A DNA stretch of 64,000 bases, taken from positions 62,001-126,000 of the forward strand of contig CAVYQI010000007.1 of NCBI GenBank assembly GCA_963770635.1, written 5' to 3'. This stretch comes from DASZIT01 sp963770635 (lineage in GTDB: Bacteria > Actinomycetota > Acidimicrobiia > Acidimicrobiales > RAAP-2). Shown here one piece after another: positions 33,716 through 43,571 of the stretch. The notes under the pieces were generated by a model. It was not told the DNA's origin. It worked only from the letters and a program-made list of their open reading frames with translations, and did no database searches. Numbering within the stretch: position 1 is the stretch's first letter; the number at the start of each line of letters is the position of its first letter. A program made the position numbers and the translations under genes.

Positions 33716-35272
33716 ATGAGCCAACCCACCCCGGTCACCCCCATCGACGCCGAGCCCGATGCGGTCACTGACCGGATCGGTGGCGCCAAGGTCAGGATCG
33801 ATCCGGAACTGCGCAACCGGCTGATGGACGTCTGTGACGAAGTCAGTGACGACGATGCGGAGCGGGCGGAGGCCGGACGTGACTGGTGGCCGCTGGCCAT
33901 CGGATGGGCGACCCGGGGACAGGTCCCGGCCCGACCGGCGCTGGTCGCCCGCCCCACCGACACCAAGCAGGTGGCTGCGGTCCTGGCCGCCTGCAACGAA
34001 GCCCGGGTGCCGGTGACCGCCGCGGGTGGTCGCAGCGGTGTGTGCGGGGCCTCGGTCCCGGTCTTCGGGGGAGTCTCGCTCGACCTGTGCGGACTGTCGG
34101 GCATCGGCAACGTCGACACCACCTCGCTGGTCGCCGATCTGCGGGCCGGCACCTTCGGACCCGACGTGGAGTCGGGGCTCCAGGACGAGCACGGGGTCAC
34201 CCTCGGGCATTGGCCCCAGTCGATGGACCTGTCGACGGTGGGCGGATGGCTGGCCTGCCGGGGTGCCGGCCAGTACTCCAACCGCTACGGGAAGATCGAG
34301 GACATGGTCATCGGTCTCGAGGTGGTGTTGGCGGACGGCACCGTGGTGCGCACTGGTGGTCACGCCCCCCGCTCGGCCACCGGGCCGGATCTCACCCAAC
34401 TGTTCGTCGGCAGCGAGGGCACCCTCGGGATCATCACCGAGGGTCGCTTCCGGGTGCACCCGATGCCATTGGGTTCGGGACGGCGCGCCTTCGGGTTCAC
34501 CTCGTTCGCGGACGGGCTCGACGCCTGCCGCCACATTCTGCGGCGCGGTGCCACCCCGGCGGTGCTCCGGCTCTATGACGCCACCGAATCAGGGCGCTCC
34601 TTCGAACTCGGCGAGACCAACGTGCTCATCGTGCTGGACGAAGCCGACCCCGCCTTGGTCGAGGCCACCCTCGCGGTGGTCGACGACGAGTGCCGCAACG
34701 CCGATCGGCTCGACGATGAGCTGGTGGACCACTGGCTGGACAACCGGAACGACGTGTCGGCACTGGCGCCGTTGTGGCGCCACGGGATCGTCGTCGACAC
34801 CGTGGAGGTGTCGGCGCGCTGGGCGCGCTTCCCGGCCTATACCGGGCGGTGGTCGATGCCCTTGCCGGTATCGACGGGACCCTGGCCGCCTCGTCCCACC
34901 AGAGCCATGCTTACACCGACGGCGCCTGCCTCTACTTCACTTTTGCCGGTCGCCCTCCCGACCGCGGCGACGTCGAGCACGATGCCTGGGTCGAGCGCTA
35001 TTACACCGAGGCCTGGGACGCCGTCACCCGCGCCACCATCTCGGCCGGCGGGGCCATCAGCCACCATCACGGTATCGGGATCAACCGGTCCCGGTTCTTG
35101 CCCGGCGCGCTCGGGGAACGGGTTCGAGGTGCTGGCATCGGCGAAACGGGCGCTGGACCCGAACGGGATCCTCAACCCCGGAAAACTCGGCCTCCCGTCG
35201 CCGTTCGGAGAGTTGGCCTGGCCGGTGATACCCGGGGGCGGCGTCGGCCCGGGTCCGGGGGAACCGAAATGA
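33716..35272 (+). pseudogene. FAD-binding oxidase, alkyl-DHAP-synthase-like, two frameshifts
   Basis: FAD-linked oxidase of the vanillyl-alcohol-oxidase fold, close to alkyldihydroxyacetonephosphate synthase. Visible pieces: DWWPLAIGWATRGQ, VPVTAAGGRSGVCGASVP (FAD site), GHWPQSMDLSTVGGWLACRGAGQYSNRYGKIEDMVIGLEVVLADG, FVGSEGTLGIITEGRFRVHP, then TDGACLYFTFAG, SHHHGIGINRSRF and ALDPNGILNPGKLG. The middle part (about 34830-35117) is in another frame: one base lost near 34829 and one G extra in a G run at 35113-35116 restore the frame, so both ends share a frame. ATG 33716 has AAAGGA upstream. The His-rich catalytic SHHHGIG segment is intact in the shifted part. Confidence 0.85.
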
Positions 35273-36738
35273 GCATCCTGGTCGTCGACGTGGGGACCTC
35301 CGGGGTTCGGGGCGCCATCGTGGAAGCCGACGGGTCGGTGCACCACGTCCACCACGTCCAGGTCCTGCCGAACACGCCCTTCCCCGGGCTGGTGGAGTTC
35401 GACCCCTCGGCGATGGCCGAGGCCGTCCTCGACGTCGCCGGTCGCTCGCTGGCCGACGGGGGGCCGGTGGAGGCGGTGGGCGTCGCCAATCAGCGGGCGT
35501 CGACCATCGTCTGGGACCGCGCCAGCGGCGAGCCGGTCGGCCCCGGCATCGGTTGGCAGGATCTCCGCACCGTGGGGACCTGCCTGGAGCTCCAGGCCAA
35601 GGGGTTCCGGTTGGCTCCCAATGCCTCGGCCACCAAGGTGGCCGCCATCCTCGACCAGTTCGATCCCGACCGTTCCCGGGCCGAGCGCGGCGAGCTCGCC
35701 TTCGGAACGGTCGACTCCTGGGTGGCGTGGACGTTGTCCGATGGCCAGCTGCACATCAGCGACGCGTCGAACGCCGGGGTCACCGGCCTGGTCCACCGGG
35801 ACGGCACCGTGTGGGATAGCGCAGTCCTGGAGGAGCTCCGCATCCCGGACGTCATGCTCCCTACCATCGTCGACTCCACCGGGGTAGCGGGCGAGGCGGT
35901 GAAGCTTCCCGGCCGGCCCCCGATCGCCGGCATCGCCGGCGATCAGCAGGCGTCACTGGTGGGCCAGGGGTGCACCCTCCCCGGGCTCGCCAAAGCCACC
36001 TTCGGCACCGGGGGGATGCTCGACCAGTGCGTAGGCGCCGCCCGACCGTCGTTCGCGTCGCGTGGCGGCAACGGGACCATCCCTATCGTGGCCTGGCGGC
36101 GGGGAGGTGAGGTGACCTGGGGGATCGAGGCGATCATGCTGTCCGCCGGCACCTGCGTGGAATGGCTCCGCGACGACCTGGGCCTCATCGACACCGCGGC
36201 GGAGTCCGATCCGGTGGCAGCGGCCTGCCCCGACACCGGCGACGTCTGGTTCGTCCCAGCGCTGCTCGGACTGGGTACGCCGGTGTGGGACTTCGGTGCC
36301 CGGGGCACCTACGTCGGCATCACCCGCGGAACCGGGCGACCCCAGATGGTGCGGGCGGTGCTCGAGGGGGTGGCCCACCGGGGGTGCGACCTGCTGCTGG
36401 CGGCCGAGGCCGACTCCGGCCTGCCCATCGAGGCTCTCCGGATCGACGGCGGGATGTCCGCCAACGATGTCTTCACCCAGGCCCTGGCCGACGCCTGCGG
36501 GCGACCGATCGAGATCTCCCCGGTGCTGGAGGCCACCACCTTGGGGGCCGCCTTCCTGGCGGGTTTGGCCATCGGCACCTGGAAGGACGAGAACGACATC
36601 GCCGGCACCTGGACACCTCGCCGGGTAGTGCAGCCTTCCATCTCCACTGAGGACCAGGGCGTCCGGCGGGAGCGCTGGCTGCGGGCCCGGGCCCGGTCCG
36701 AGGCCACCATCCCCGAACTCTCCGGGCTCGACTTCTGA
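35269..36738 (+). CDS. glpK: glycerol kinase-like FGGY carbohydrate kinase
   Basis: FGGY-family kinase of 489 residues, most likely acting on glycerol or a derivative. The phosphate-1 loop is VVDVGTSGVRGAIVE; the substrate helix GVANQRASTIVWDRASGEPVGPGIGWQD, the middle signature FGTGGMLDQCVGA and the late GTPVWDFGARGTYVGITRGTGRPQMVRAVLEGVAHRGCDLL and RIDGGMSANDVFTQALADACGRP all fit. The GlpK motif after the first domain (WQD) is present. Its ATG overlaps the oxidase stop (ATGA). With glpD in the same operon, it closes a glycerol-to-DHAP route; because an ether-lipid-type oxidase intervenes, the true substrate may be an alkyl-glycerol. Confidence 0.82.
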   Translation: MSILVVDVGTSGVRGAIVEADGSVHHVHHVQVLPNTPFPGLVEFDPSAMAEAVLDVAGRSLADGGPVEAVGVANQRASTIVWDRASGEPVGPGIGWQDLRTVGTCLELQAKGFRLAPNASATKVAAILDQFDPDRSRAERGELAFGTVDSWVAWTLSDGQLHISDASNAGVTGLVHRDGTVWDSAVLEELRIPDVMLPTIVDSTGVAGEAVKLPGRPPIAGIAGDQQASLVGQGCTLPGLAKATFGTGGMLDQCVGAARPSFASRGGNGTIPIVAWRRGGEVTWGIEAIMLSAGTCVEWLRDDLGLIDTAAESDPVAAACPDTGDVWFVPALLGLGTPVWDFGARGTYVGITRGTGRPQMVRAVLEGVAHRGCDLLLAAEADSGLPIEALRIDGGMSANDVFTQALADACGRPIEISPVLEATTLGAAFLAGLAIGTWKDENDIAGTWTPRRVVQPSISTEDQGVRRERWLRARARSEATIPELSGLDF

Positions 36739-36787
36739 TCGAGATCCGCCGCCGTTCGGCTCGAGGCAGGCAGGCGGTGTCGGCCGA

Positions 36788-37234
36788 CTAGTGGGAGCCG
36801 GGCCCCGGCAACGTGGGCGGGGGTACGGGCGGTGACGCCGGCGGATCGGGTACCAGAGAGGGCGGGGCGGGTTCGGGTAACGGCGGCTCGATCTCCCCGT
36901 CGAGCGGCTTCGACCGCGGCGTCAGCGCGGTGATCGGAGCCAGGCGCGGGCGAAGCCAATCCCGGAGGAGTTGTTGGATGTCCTCGCGCACCGATTGGGC
37001 GGTGGGCGCCGCGGCTTTCGAGGGTGTCCCGTTGGATCCGTCGACGAGAGCATCGACGAGAACCCCGATGACCGCCGGGATGTCGGCCAACTCGACCGGG
37101 GTGGTGGCCACGCATACGCCCTGTCGCCACTGGCTGAAGACGACCACTTGTCTGGAGGCGTGCCACGAGACCCGGAGGTGTCGATCGCCGTGGCGCGGAT
37201 CGTCGATCTGCAGGTGCGCAGGGTCCGCGCTCAT
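36788..37234 (-). CDS. hypothetical protein with proline-rich tail
   Basis: A 148-residue protein of unknown family. Residues 1-70 form a compact basic/hydrophobic part (LRVSWHASRQVVVFSQWRQGVCVATTPVELADIPAVIGVLVDALV); a helix REDIQQLLRDWLRPRL follows; the last 40 residues are proline-rich (PEPAPPSLVPDPPASPPVPPP). No signal peptide. It is divergent from the MoxR operon and convergent with glpK. ATG 37234 is chosen as the first with composition typical of a start. Confidence 0.65.
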   Translation of the reverse strand: MSADPAHLQIDDPRHGDRHLRVSWHASRQVVVFSQWRQGVCVATTPVELADIPAVIGVLVDALVDGSNGTPSKAAAPTAQSVREDIQQLLRDWLRPRLAPITALTPRSKPLDGEIEPPLPEPAPPSLVPDPPASPPVPPPTLPGPGSH

Positions 37235-37463
37235 CCCCGAAGTATGGACCCCCGTTCGAGGCCCTGTCGACCGCCAGCGGTCCAAAGACGTCCTTGGGGA
37301 GGCCATTGGGCAGGGATCGAGCGCCATGCTCAGCCTCAAGGTCGATCCGGCCGATGAATAAAGAAGTGGACCGGTAACGTGAGAGGGTCGCGAGCCGGCC
37401 CGGACGCGGCATGGAACCGGGCGGGCCGGGAACAGCCCGGTGCAGACCGGAACGAGGGACCTT

Positions 37464-38495
37464 ATGACCACGGAGGCAGGGACCAGCATCGGGATCGGCA
37501 CAACCAACGCCGGGCCGGCGCCCAGCCCGCCGCCGGCAACTGGAGCCGCCATCGATTCCCGGGCTGCCTTTGGCGAGGCGGCGGCGCTGGCCCAGGTCCT
37601 CCATGCCTCCCTGTCCGGAGTCCTGCTGGGCACCCCGGACGCCGTGACCGTGGCAGTGGTCGCCGCCCTCTCCGGCAGCCACCTGCTGATCGAAGACGTC
37701 CCCGGCGTCGGGAAGACGGTGCTGGCCCGCGCCCTGGCCACCACCTTGGGGGCCAAGCTGTCGCGAATCCAGGGGCATCCCGACCTGTTGCCGTCCGATG
37801 TCACCGGGATCACCGTCTACGCCCAAAACACCGGAACCTGGGACTTCCGCCCCGGGCCGGTCTTCGCCCACGTGGTGCTGCTCGACGAGCTGAACCGGAC
37901 CCCGCCCCGCACCCAGTCGGCGCTGCTCGAATCCATGGAGGAACAGCAGGTGTCGGTGGACGGGGAATCGTGGCCCCTCCCCCGCCCCCATCTGGTCATT
38001 GCCACCCAGAACCCGGTCGGCCAGCTCGGAACTCATCCGCTGGTGGAGAGCCAGCTCGACCGTTTCGGCTTGTCCACCTCCATCGGCTATCCCGACGCCG
38101 CCACCGAGGCGAAGTTGGTACTGCACAATGGCGGTCGGTACGCCCTCGACGCTCTCGAACCGGTGTGCCAGCCGCGCCAATGGGAACAGATCATCGAGAC
38201 CACCGCGTCGGTGGACGTGGTGGCGCCGGTCGCCGAGTACGCCGTCGCACTTGTGCGAGCGACTCGATCGGCGGGCACCGTCCGGCTGGGGGCAAGTCCC
38301 CGAGCCGCGATCTCGCTGATCCGGAGCGCGCAGGCCTACGCCATCCTCTCCAACCGCTCCTACGTCACCCCCGAAGATGTTCAGGCGATGGCGGTGGCCT
38401 GTCTGTCCCACCGGTTGATCATCGACGGATCGCCGGGGGACGGGCGCGATCTGGTGCGCGGTGTCATTGCCGCCGTCGCCGTTCCCCACCCTTGA
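37464..38495 (+). CDS. MoxR-family AAA+ ATPase
   Basis: AAA+ chaperone-like ATPase of 343 residues. The Walker A is EDVPGVGKTVLARALA, Walker B is VVLLDELNRTPPRTQSALLESMEE, sensor 1 is LVIATQNPVG, and the C-terminal helical lid holds SPRAAISLIRSAQAYA and YVTPEDVQAMA. MoxR proteins assemble or remodel complexes; the following DUF58 and transglutaminase genes are its usual partners. A GAGGGAC tract precedes ATG 37464. The stop overlaps the DUF58 TTG start (TTGA). The first 40 residues are low-complexity Gly/Ala/Pro. Confidence 0.93.
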   Translation: MTTEAGTSIGIGTTNAGPAPSPPPATGAAIDSRAAFGEAAALAQVLHASLSGVLLGTPDAVTVAVVAALSGSHLLIEDVPGVGKTVLARALATTLGAKLSRIQGHPDLLPSDVTGITVYAQNTGTWDFRPGPVFAHVVLLDELNRTPPRTQSALLESMEEQQVSVDGESWPLPRPHLVIATQNPVGQLGTHPLVESQLDRFGLSTSIGYPDAATEAKLVLHNGGRYALDALEPVCQPRQWEQIIETTASVDVVAPVAEYAVALVRATRSAGTVRLGASPRAAISLIRSAQAYAILSNRSYVTPEDVQAMAVACLSHRLIIDGSPGDGRDLVRGVIAAVAVPHP

Positions 38496-39439
38496 GCGCG
38501 GCCACGACGGTCGCGGCACCCCCGCGACGGACCCGCCGGCTCCCCACCGGACACCCCCTCCGCAAACGGGTCCACGCGCTGTCCTGGTACGGGCCGGTCG
38601 TCGGCAGTTTCATCTCCGTGGTCGCCCTCTCGAGCGTCGCCCACTCCAGCGGCTCCGGTTGGGTCCAATCGGTGGGAGCCCTGTTGGCGGCGGTGCTGGC
38701 CACGGGGCTTGTCGCTCCGCTGTTCTCCGCCCGCCGGGCCCGGGTCACCTGCACCTCCTGCCCGTCGGACACCGTGGCGGGCCGGATCACCGCGCTGACC
38801 ATGACCGCCAACGGACCCCACCGGATTCAACCGCTCCTTCCGCTGGGCCCTGAGGTCCGAGCCGGGGGCCGGGCGCGGGGCCCACGCCAGGTGACGGTCG
38901 AGGTGGCTCCCGACCGACGCGGGGTGGTCCAGTCGGTGATCGTCGAGGTCGCCTCGTCGTCGCCGTTCGGCATGCTGTGGTGGGCCACCGAAGTTGTCGT
39001 CCCCCTGCCCCGGCCGCTCCACGTGGCCCCCCGGATGGGACCTCTCGGTACGGCTGACGAAAGAAGCGACGACCGTTCGGGGATGGCCGCTCGGCGCACC
39101 TCCTCGGTCACCGGCGACGCCCGGGGCATCCGTCAATACCAACCGGGAGACCTGAAGCGCACCGTCCACTGGCCCGCCACCTCCCATACGGGCACCCTCA
39201 TGGTCAGCGAGACCGAGCGGGCCACCGACAGCCAGGTGCACCTCGACGTCTCGCTGCCGGCCGACGCCCAGGCGGCGGAACGGGAGGCGGAACGGGCGAT
39301 GGCGGTGGTGTCGGGGTACCTGTCCCGAGGGGTCCCGGTCATGGTCTCCAGCCTCGAACCGGGTGGGCCCACCGTCGGCCTGGTGCTCGACCGGATCGAG
39401 CTGGGACGGCGACTGGCCCGGGCGGTCTCACCCCCGTGA
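38492..39439 (+). CDS. DUF58 domain protein
   Basis: A 315-residue membrane-linked protein. Two hydrophobic segments (WYGPVVGSFISVVALSSVAH, VQSVGALLAAVLATGLVAPL) precede a beta-rich part with CTSCP, and the DUF58 signature GDARGIRQYQPGDLKRTVHWPATSHTGTLMVSETERA. The remainder resembles a von Willebrand-like fold (VHLDVSLPADAQAAEREAERAM). A TTG start at 38492, overlapping the moxR stop, is the best fit; the next in-frame ATG is far inside. The next gene's GTG overlaps this stop (GTGA). Confidence 0.87.
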   Translation: MSAATTVAAPPRRTRRLPTGHPLRKRVHALSWYGPVVGSFISVVALSSVAHSSGSGWVQSVGALLAAVLATGLVAPLFSARRARVTCTSCPSDTVAGRITALTMTANGPHRIQPLLPLGPEVRAGGRARGPRQVTVEVAPDRRGVVQSVIVEVASSSPFGMLWWATEVVVPLPRPLHVAPRMGPLGTADERSDDRSGMAARRTSSVTGDARGIRQYQPGDLKRTVHWPATSHTGTLMVSETERATDSQVHLDVSLPADAQAAEREAERAMAVVSGYLSRGVPVMVSSLEPGGPTVGLVLDRIELGRRLARAVSPP

Positions 39440-41613
39440 CCCTGTGGAGCCGGGTGGTGGAGGCCAATCGGCCCGGACCGGCGGAGCACTCCGTCCAGTT
39501 CCGGGTCGCCTCGGCGCTGGTCGTGGTCATCGCCGTCGCCGCCTGCTGGAGGCAGGGCGAACTTAGCCCTCAGCTGGCCGTCTTCGCCATCGTCGCCACC
39601 ATCGTCGGCAACGCCCTCTCCTACTGGCGCCGCGAATATCCGTGGAGGGCGGTCAAACCCATCCTGGCCGCCTGCGTGGTCGGGGGGTTCGTCTGGTTCA
39701 TCATGACCGTGACCCGGAGTGCCACCCCCGGCGACATCTCCACGGTCGAGGCGCCTCTGGCTGCCCTCTTCGCCTGGGTCCTGTCCACCCACTCCTTCGA
39801 CGTGCCCGCTCGCCGCGATGTCGCCTACTCCTTGGCCGGCTCCGCCGCCCTGATGGCGGTCGCCGCCGCCCAGACGGTCGACCTCTCGCTGGGGATCTAC
39901 GTGGTGGCCTGGCTGGTCTGCGGTCTCTGGGGCTTGGTGTCGATGTGGCAGTCGATGAGCGGGGCCGACGGGGTCCCGTGGATCACCTTGGGGGCTGCCG
40001 GGCTGGTGGTCGCGGTGGCCACGGTGATGCTGGTGGCTCTGCTGCCCGCCCCCCATGTCTCCACCTCGCTCATCTTCCCGTCTTCGTCGGCCGGAGCCCC
40101 ACCGGTGGACAGCCCGAGCAATCTCTCCGACGGGGGAGCCGGGCTGCCCGCCCACGCGGCCAGTCCCACCGGCAAGACCGGCGTCGGCGGTTTTCTTGGC
40201 TTCGCCAAGTCCCTCAACACCGGGGTGCGGGCCGCCCTCGGCGACCAGGTCGTCATGCGGGTTCGGGCCACCCGGCCGTCCTTCTGGGTCGGTCAGACCT
40301 ATGACACCTGGGACGGGCAGAGCTGGGCGCAGTCGACCAATCCGACCGATGGCCCGGCGGTGCAGAAGCTGACGTCGGGATCCCCGTTCGATATTCCGCT
40401 GGCCAGTGACCAGCAGGCCGGGCTGTCCCCGGCCACCACCGACATCCAGACGTTCTATCTGGCCCAGTCCGGTCCCAATCTCGTCTTCCACGCCGACAAT
40501 GCCCAGAGGGTCTATGTCGAAGCCCAGCATCTCCTGGTCACCAACGACGGGACCATCGTGTCGGGCACATCGATGGGCAGCGGCACCGTGTACACGGTGG
40601 TCTCGGCCGACACCACCGCGACCGCCTCCCAACTGGCCGCCGCCACCGCCGGCGCTCCGGGCGACACTCCGCCGGCCACCCTCAGTCCCGACCAGCAGCA
40701 GCGGTACCTCCAACTCCCCCACCCCGATGCCCGGGTCACCGCCCTGGCCCGACAGATCACCGCCGGCATCGGCAGCCCCGGCAACGGCGACCCGCACACC
40801 GAGGCGAAGGTGAGCGCCATCGAGGCCTGGATGTCCTCCCACATCCACTACTCGACGGATATCCCACCCCTGGCAGCCAACCAGGATGCCGTCGACGCGT
40901 TCCTGTTCGGCTCCCGGGTCGGCTTCTGCGAGCAGATCTCCACGGCCACCGTGGTCATGCTCCGGTCCCTGGGCATCCCGGCACGCGAGGCGGTCGGGTA
41001 CGTCCCCGGCTCCTACAACCCGATCACCGACCTCTACCAGGTGGAGGCCAACGACGCCCACGCCTGGGTCCAGGTCTGGTTCCCCGGTTACGGCTGGCAG
41101 AACTTCGATCCGACTGCGGACGTGCCGCTGGCCAACCCCTCCCCGGGCTCGGTCATCGCCGCCAGCACCGCCCACCTCCTCGGCCACCTCCCCTGGATCC
41201 CCATCGGCGCGGTGCTCGTCGTCCTGGCCGCGTTCGTCGAGGTGCGGCGGCGGCGAATCCGGCGACCTGCGACCTGGGCCCACCGGGCCGCCCTTGATCT
41301 GGAACGGGCCGGAGCCCGTTCGGGTATCACCCGCCGGCCCGACGAAACCCTGATCGCCTACGGCGGGCGGCTGGCCGATGCGGCTCCCGGCTCCCGTGAC
41401 CAGTTGCTGGCGGCCGCCGCGGTCATCGAAGCCTTCGCCTACGGGGGCATCGAGCCGTCAGCCGACCAGATCGAAGCCGTGGCCACCTTCGCCCGACGGT
41501 TCCGGGGCGGGCGGCCGCCGCCGACCGGCGGCCAAGGCCGGAATGGGGGTCAGCCTTTCGAAACCTCGAGGGCCTCGTCGAACGACGCCGCCGAGGCGAG
41601 TAGCGGCCGGTAG
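39436..41613 (+). CDS. transmembrane transglutaminase-like protein (TgpA family)
   Basis: A 725-residue integral membrane protein with a papain-like transglutaminase domain. Several N-terminal membrane helices (FRVASALVVVIAVAACW, LAVFAIVATIVGNALSYW, ILAACVVGGFVWFIM and more) are followed by a large external domain with the catalytic triad Cys498 (GFCEQISTA), His542 (NDAHAWVQVWF) and Asp558 (NFDPTADVP). One further membrane helix (WIPIGAVLVVLAAFVEV) precedes a cytosolic tail rich in RRP. It completes the MoxR-DUF58-TgpA unit that probably acts in cell-envelope processing. Its 3' end overlaps the convergent reductase gene by 64 bp. Confidence 0.92.
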   Translation: MTLWSRVVEANRPGPAEHSVQFRVASALVVVIAVAACWRQGELSPQLAVFAIVATIVGNALSYWRREYPWRAVKPILAACVVGGFVWFIMTVTRSATPGDISTVEAPLAALFAWVLSTHSFDVPARRDVAYSLAGSAALMAVAAAQTVDLSLGIYVVAWLVCGLWGLVSMWQSMSGADGVPWITLGAAGLVVAVATVMLVALLPAPHVSTSLIFPSSSAGAPPVDSPSNLSDGGAGLPAHAASPTGKTGVGGFLGFAKSLNTGVRAALGDQVVMRVRATRPSFWVGQTYDTWDGQSWAQSTNPTDGPAVQKLTSGSPFDIPLASDQQAGLSPATTDIQTFYLAQSGPNLVFHADNAQRVYVEAQHLLVTNDGTIVSGTSMGSGTVYTVVSADTTATASQLAAATAGAPGDTPPATLSPDQQQRYLQLPHPDARVTALARQITAGIGSPGNGDPHTEAKVSAIEAWMSSHIHYSTDIPPLAANQDAVDAFLFGSRVGFCEQISTATVVMLRSLGIPAREAVGYVPGSYNPITDLYQVEANDAHAWVQVWFPGYGWQNFDPTADVPLANPSPGSVIAASTAHLLGHLPWIPIGAVLVVLAAFVEVRRRRIRRPATWAHRAALDLERAGARSGITRRPDETLIAYGGRLADAAPGSRDQLLAAAAVIEAFAYGGIEPSADQIEAVATFARRFRGGRPPPTGGQGRNGGQPFETSRASSNDAAEASSGR

Positions 41614-42784
41614 GCCATCAGCTGGCGGGCCCGGCTGATGCCCAGGGCCGCCGACAGCCTGTCCCCCCGCCGGTAGAGAGCCACCAGCTTGCGGTCCTCG
41701 GCGCTCCCGTCCACCACCACCACCTCGTCCTCGGGATCCGGGCGCCCGAGGACCTGGATCTTGGCCTGGTACTGGTCCGACCAGAAGAACGGGACCGGCG
41801 TGTACGACTCGGCCGCCGCCGAGCCGGCGATCAGATTGTGGGCCGCCAGCGCCCCGCCCTCGGCGGCGTTGGTCCAGTGTTCGATCCGGATGTCCTCATC
41901 CAACTGCACGTGGGTCCACCGGGCCACGTCACCGGCGGCCACCACCCGGTCGGCGGCGAACAGACGGTCCGAACACATCACCCCGTTGGCCAGGGTGAGG
42001 CCCGAATCCTCCAGCCAGTCCACCGCCGGGGTCACCCCGATCCCGACCACCACCAGGTCGGCGTCGAGCACGGTGCCGTCGCTGAGCTGCACCTGGATGG
42101 GAGCCGCGCCATCGGGGGTGGGGACCACCTTGTCCACCCCGACACCCAACCGGAGGGCCACCCCGGCGTCGCGGTGCAAATCGGCGCACACCTCCCCCAT
42201 CTCCTGACCGATGGCACCGACCAACGGGGTGGTGAGGGCCTCGACAACCGTGACGTCGGCCCCGAGGCCCTGAGAGGTGGCCGCGACTTCGGCGCCGATG
42301 AACCCGGCGCCGATCACCACCAGTCGGGCCCCCTCGCCGAGCCGGACCAGGTCGTCGCGCAACCCCGAGCTGTCCTCCAGGGTCCGCAACGTGCGGACGC
42401 CGGTCATGCCCTCGGTGCCCGGGAGCCAACGGGGTTTGGCCCCGGTGGCGATGATCAGGCCGTCGTAGTGAACCTGGCTGCCGTCGTCACAGCGCACGGT
42501 CCGATCCTTTATGTCGAGCCCGGTAGCCCGGGAACCGAGCCGGAACTCGAGCCCGAAAGCGTCGAGCTTCTCCGGCGTGTGGTGATGAATGCGCTCGACG
42601 TCCCACTTCCCGGCCAGGAATTGCTTCGACAGCGGCGGCCGGTCGTAAGGAGGGTGGATCTCTTCCCCGATGATGACGACTTCACCGGTGTGCCCCAGGT
42701 GGCGGATCTCCTCGGCGGCGGCATCCCGGCCAGTGAGGCTCCCACCACCAGGATGGTGGCGTCGGATGGCAGCGGTTGGCTCAT
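41550..42784 (-). pseudogene. FAD-dependent pyridine-nucleotide ferredoxin reductase, frameshifted
   Basis: Class I-type ferredoxin/rubredoxin reductase with FAD and NAD sites. It begins TILVVGASLAG (FAD loop); after a shift it continues EVVIIGEEIHPPYDRPPLSKQFLAG, YDGLIIATGAKPRW, VVIGAGFIGAEVAATSQGLG (NAD loop), VVVGIGVTPAVDWL and FAADRVVAAGDVARW. One G missing in a G run near 42726 breaks the gene after 20 residues. The C-terminal dimer domain (PFFWSDQYQAKIQVLG) is complete; restored length is about 411. In this family the enzyme feeds electrons to a P450- or Rieske-type ferredoxin; no such ferredoxin is adjacent. The P450 in this window is 30 kb away. Confidence 0.87.
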
Positions 42785-42814
42785 GGCATCGGTCGGCTCA
42801 ACGCATCGGTCGGC

Positions 42815-43571
42815 TCAACGGCCGAACATCGTCATCCACTGCTCCGGGGTGGACAGCCGGTACACGTAGTTGTGCTCACGGGTGGCGCCCAACGAAGCGG
42901 AGGGTTCGGGGGAATAGAGGTGGCCGGGGTACAGAATCGTCTCATCCGGGATCCGGGCCAAGCGGGTGGTCAGCGACTCGTACATCTCCTCGGGGTCCCC
43001 ACCCGGGAGATCGGTCCGACCGCAGCCGTCGAGGAACAGGGTGTCGCCTGAGACCAGGCGGCCGTCCACCAGGAAGCACTGGCTGCCCGGGGTGTGGCCC
43101 GGGGTGTGGATCAGGGTGATCGGCACCCCGCCGACGGTCACCACGTCGCCGCCGTCGTGGGTGACCAGGTCGCCGGCATTGACGCCGGTCGACCGCTCCA
43201 CCCACCGGGCTTCGTCGGCCTGGACGTGGATCGGCACCGGGGCCGACTCGAGCAGGCGGGTGATGCCTTCGATTCCAAAACCCATCATGTCCCCGCCGAC
43301 ATGGTCGGGGTGGTAGTGGGTGGCCAACGCCCCGCGGCATTCCATCCCGTCGGCCTTCAGCAGGTCCAGGAGCTCGTCGACGCCATAGGCCGGGTCGACG
43401 ATCAACGCCTCGCCGGTGGACCGGTCTCCGATCAGGTAGACGAAGTTCACCATCTGTTGGGCCACGGCGTCGCCGACCGCAAAGTCCCGTCCCGCTCAGC
43501 AGTTGCCGGAAGTAGAGACGGTCGTCGGACGATTGGCCGGGGTCGGGAGCCGGAAAGGTCGATTCGGTCAC
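42815..43571 (-). pseudogene. MBL-fold metallo-hydrolase (glyoxalase II-like), frameshifted
   Basis: Zinc hydrolase of about 250 residues when restored. The main frame has the metallo-beta-lactamase signature LATHYHPDHVGGD, then THDGGDVVTVGGVPITLIHTPGHTPGSQCFLVDGRLVSGDTLFLDGCGRTD and LYPGHLY, all metal ligands intact. The extra N-terminal piece (LYFRQLLSG, then FAVGDAVAQQM after one inserted base near 43490) shows that the gene begins at GTG 43571, not at ATG 43465. The subgroup resembles polysulfide dioxygenase/glyoxalase II-type MBL proteins. Its GTG overlaps the peptide deformylase stop (GTGA). If translation starts inside, most of the fold is still made. Confidence 0.8.

Noticed and set aside
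36309..38519. Very long minus-strand open frame (over 700 codons) opposite glpK and moxR
   Set aside because: Arg/Gly/Pro-rich translation with no family; exact antisense of intact, well-recognised genes. A GC-codon shadow.
39133..41283. Long minus-strand open frame opposite DUF58 and transglutaminase genes
   Set aside because: Its residues (GGGRGGVG-, HRGHRD-type) are the antisense of the TgpA-family gene, whose catalytic triad is intact.
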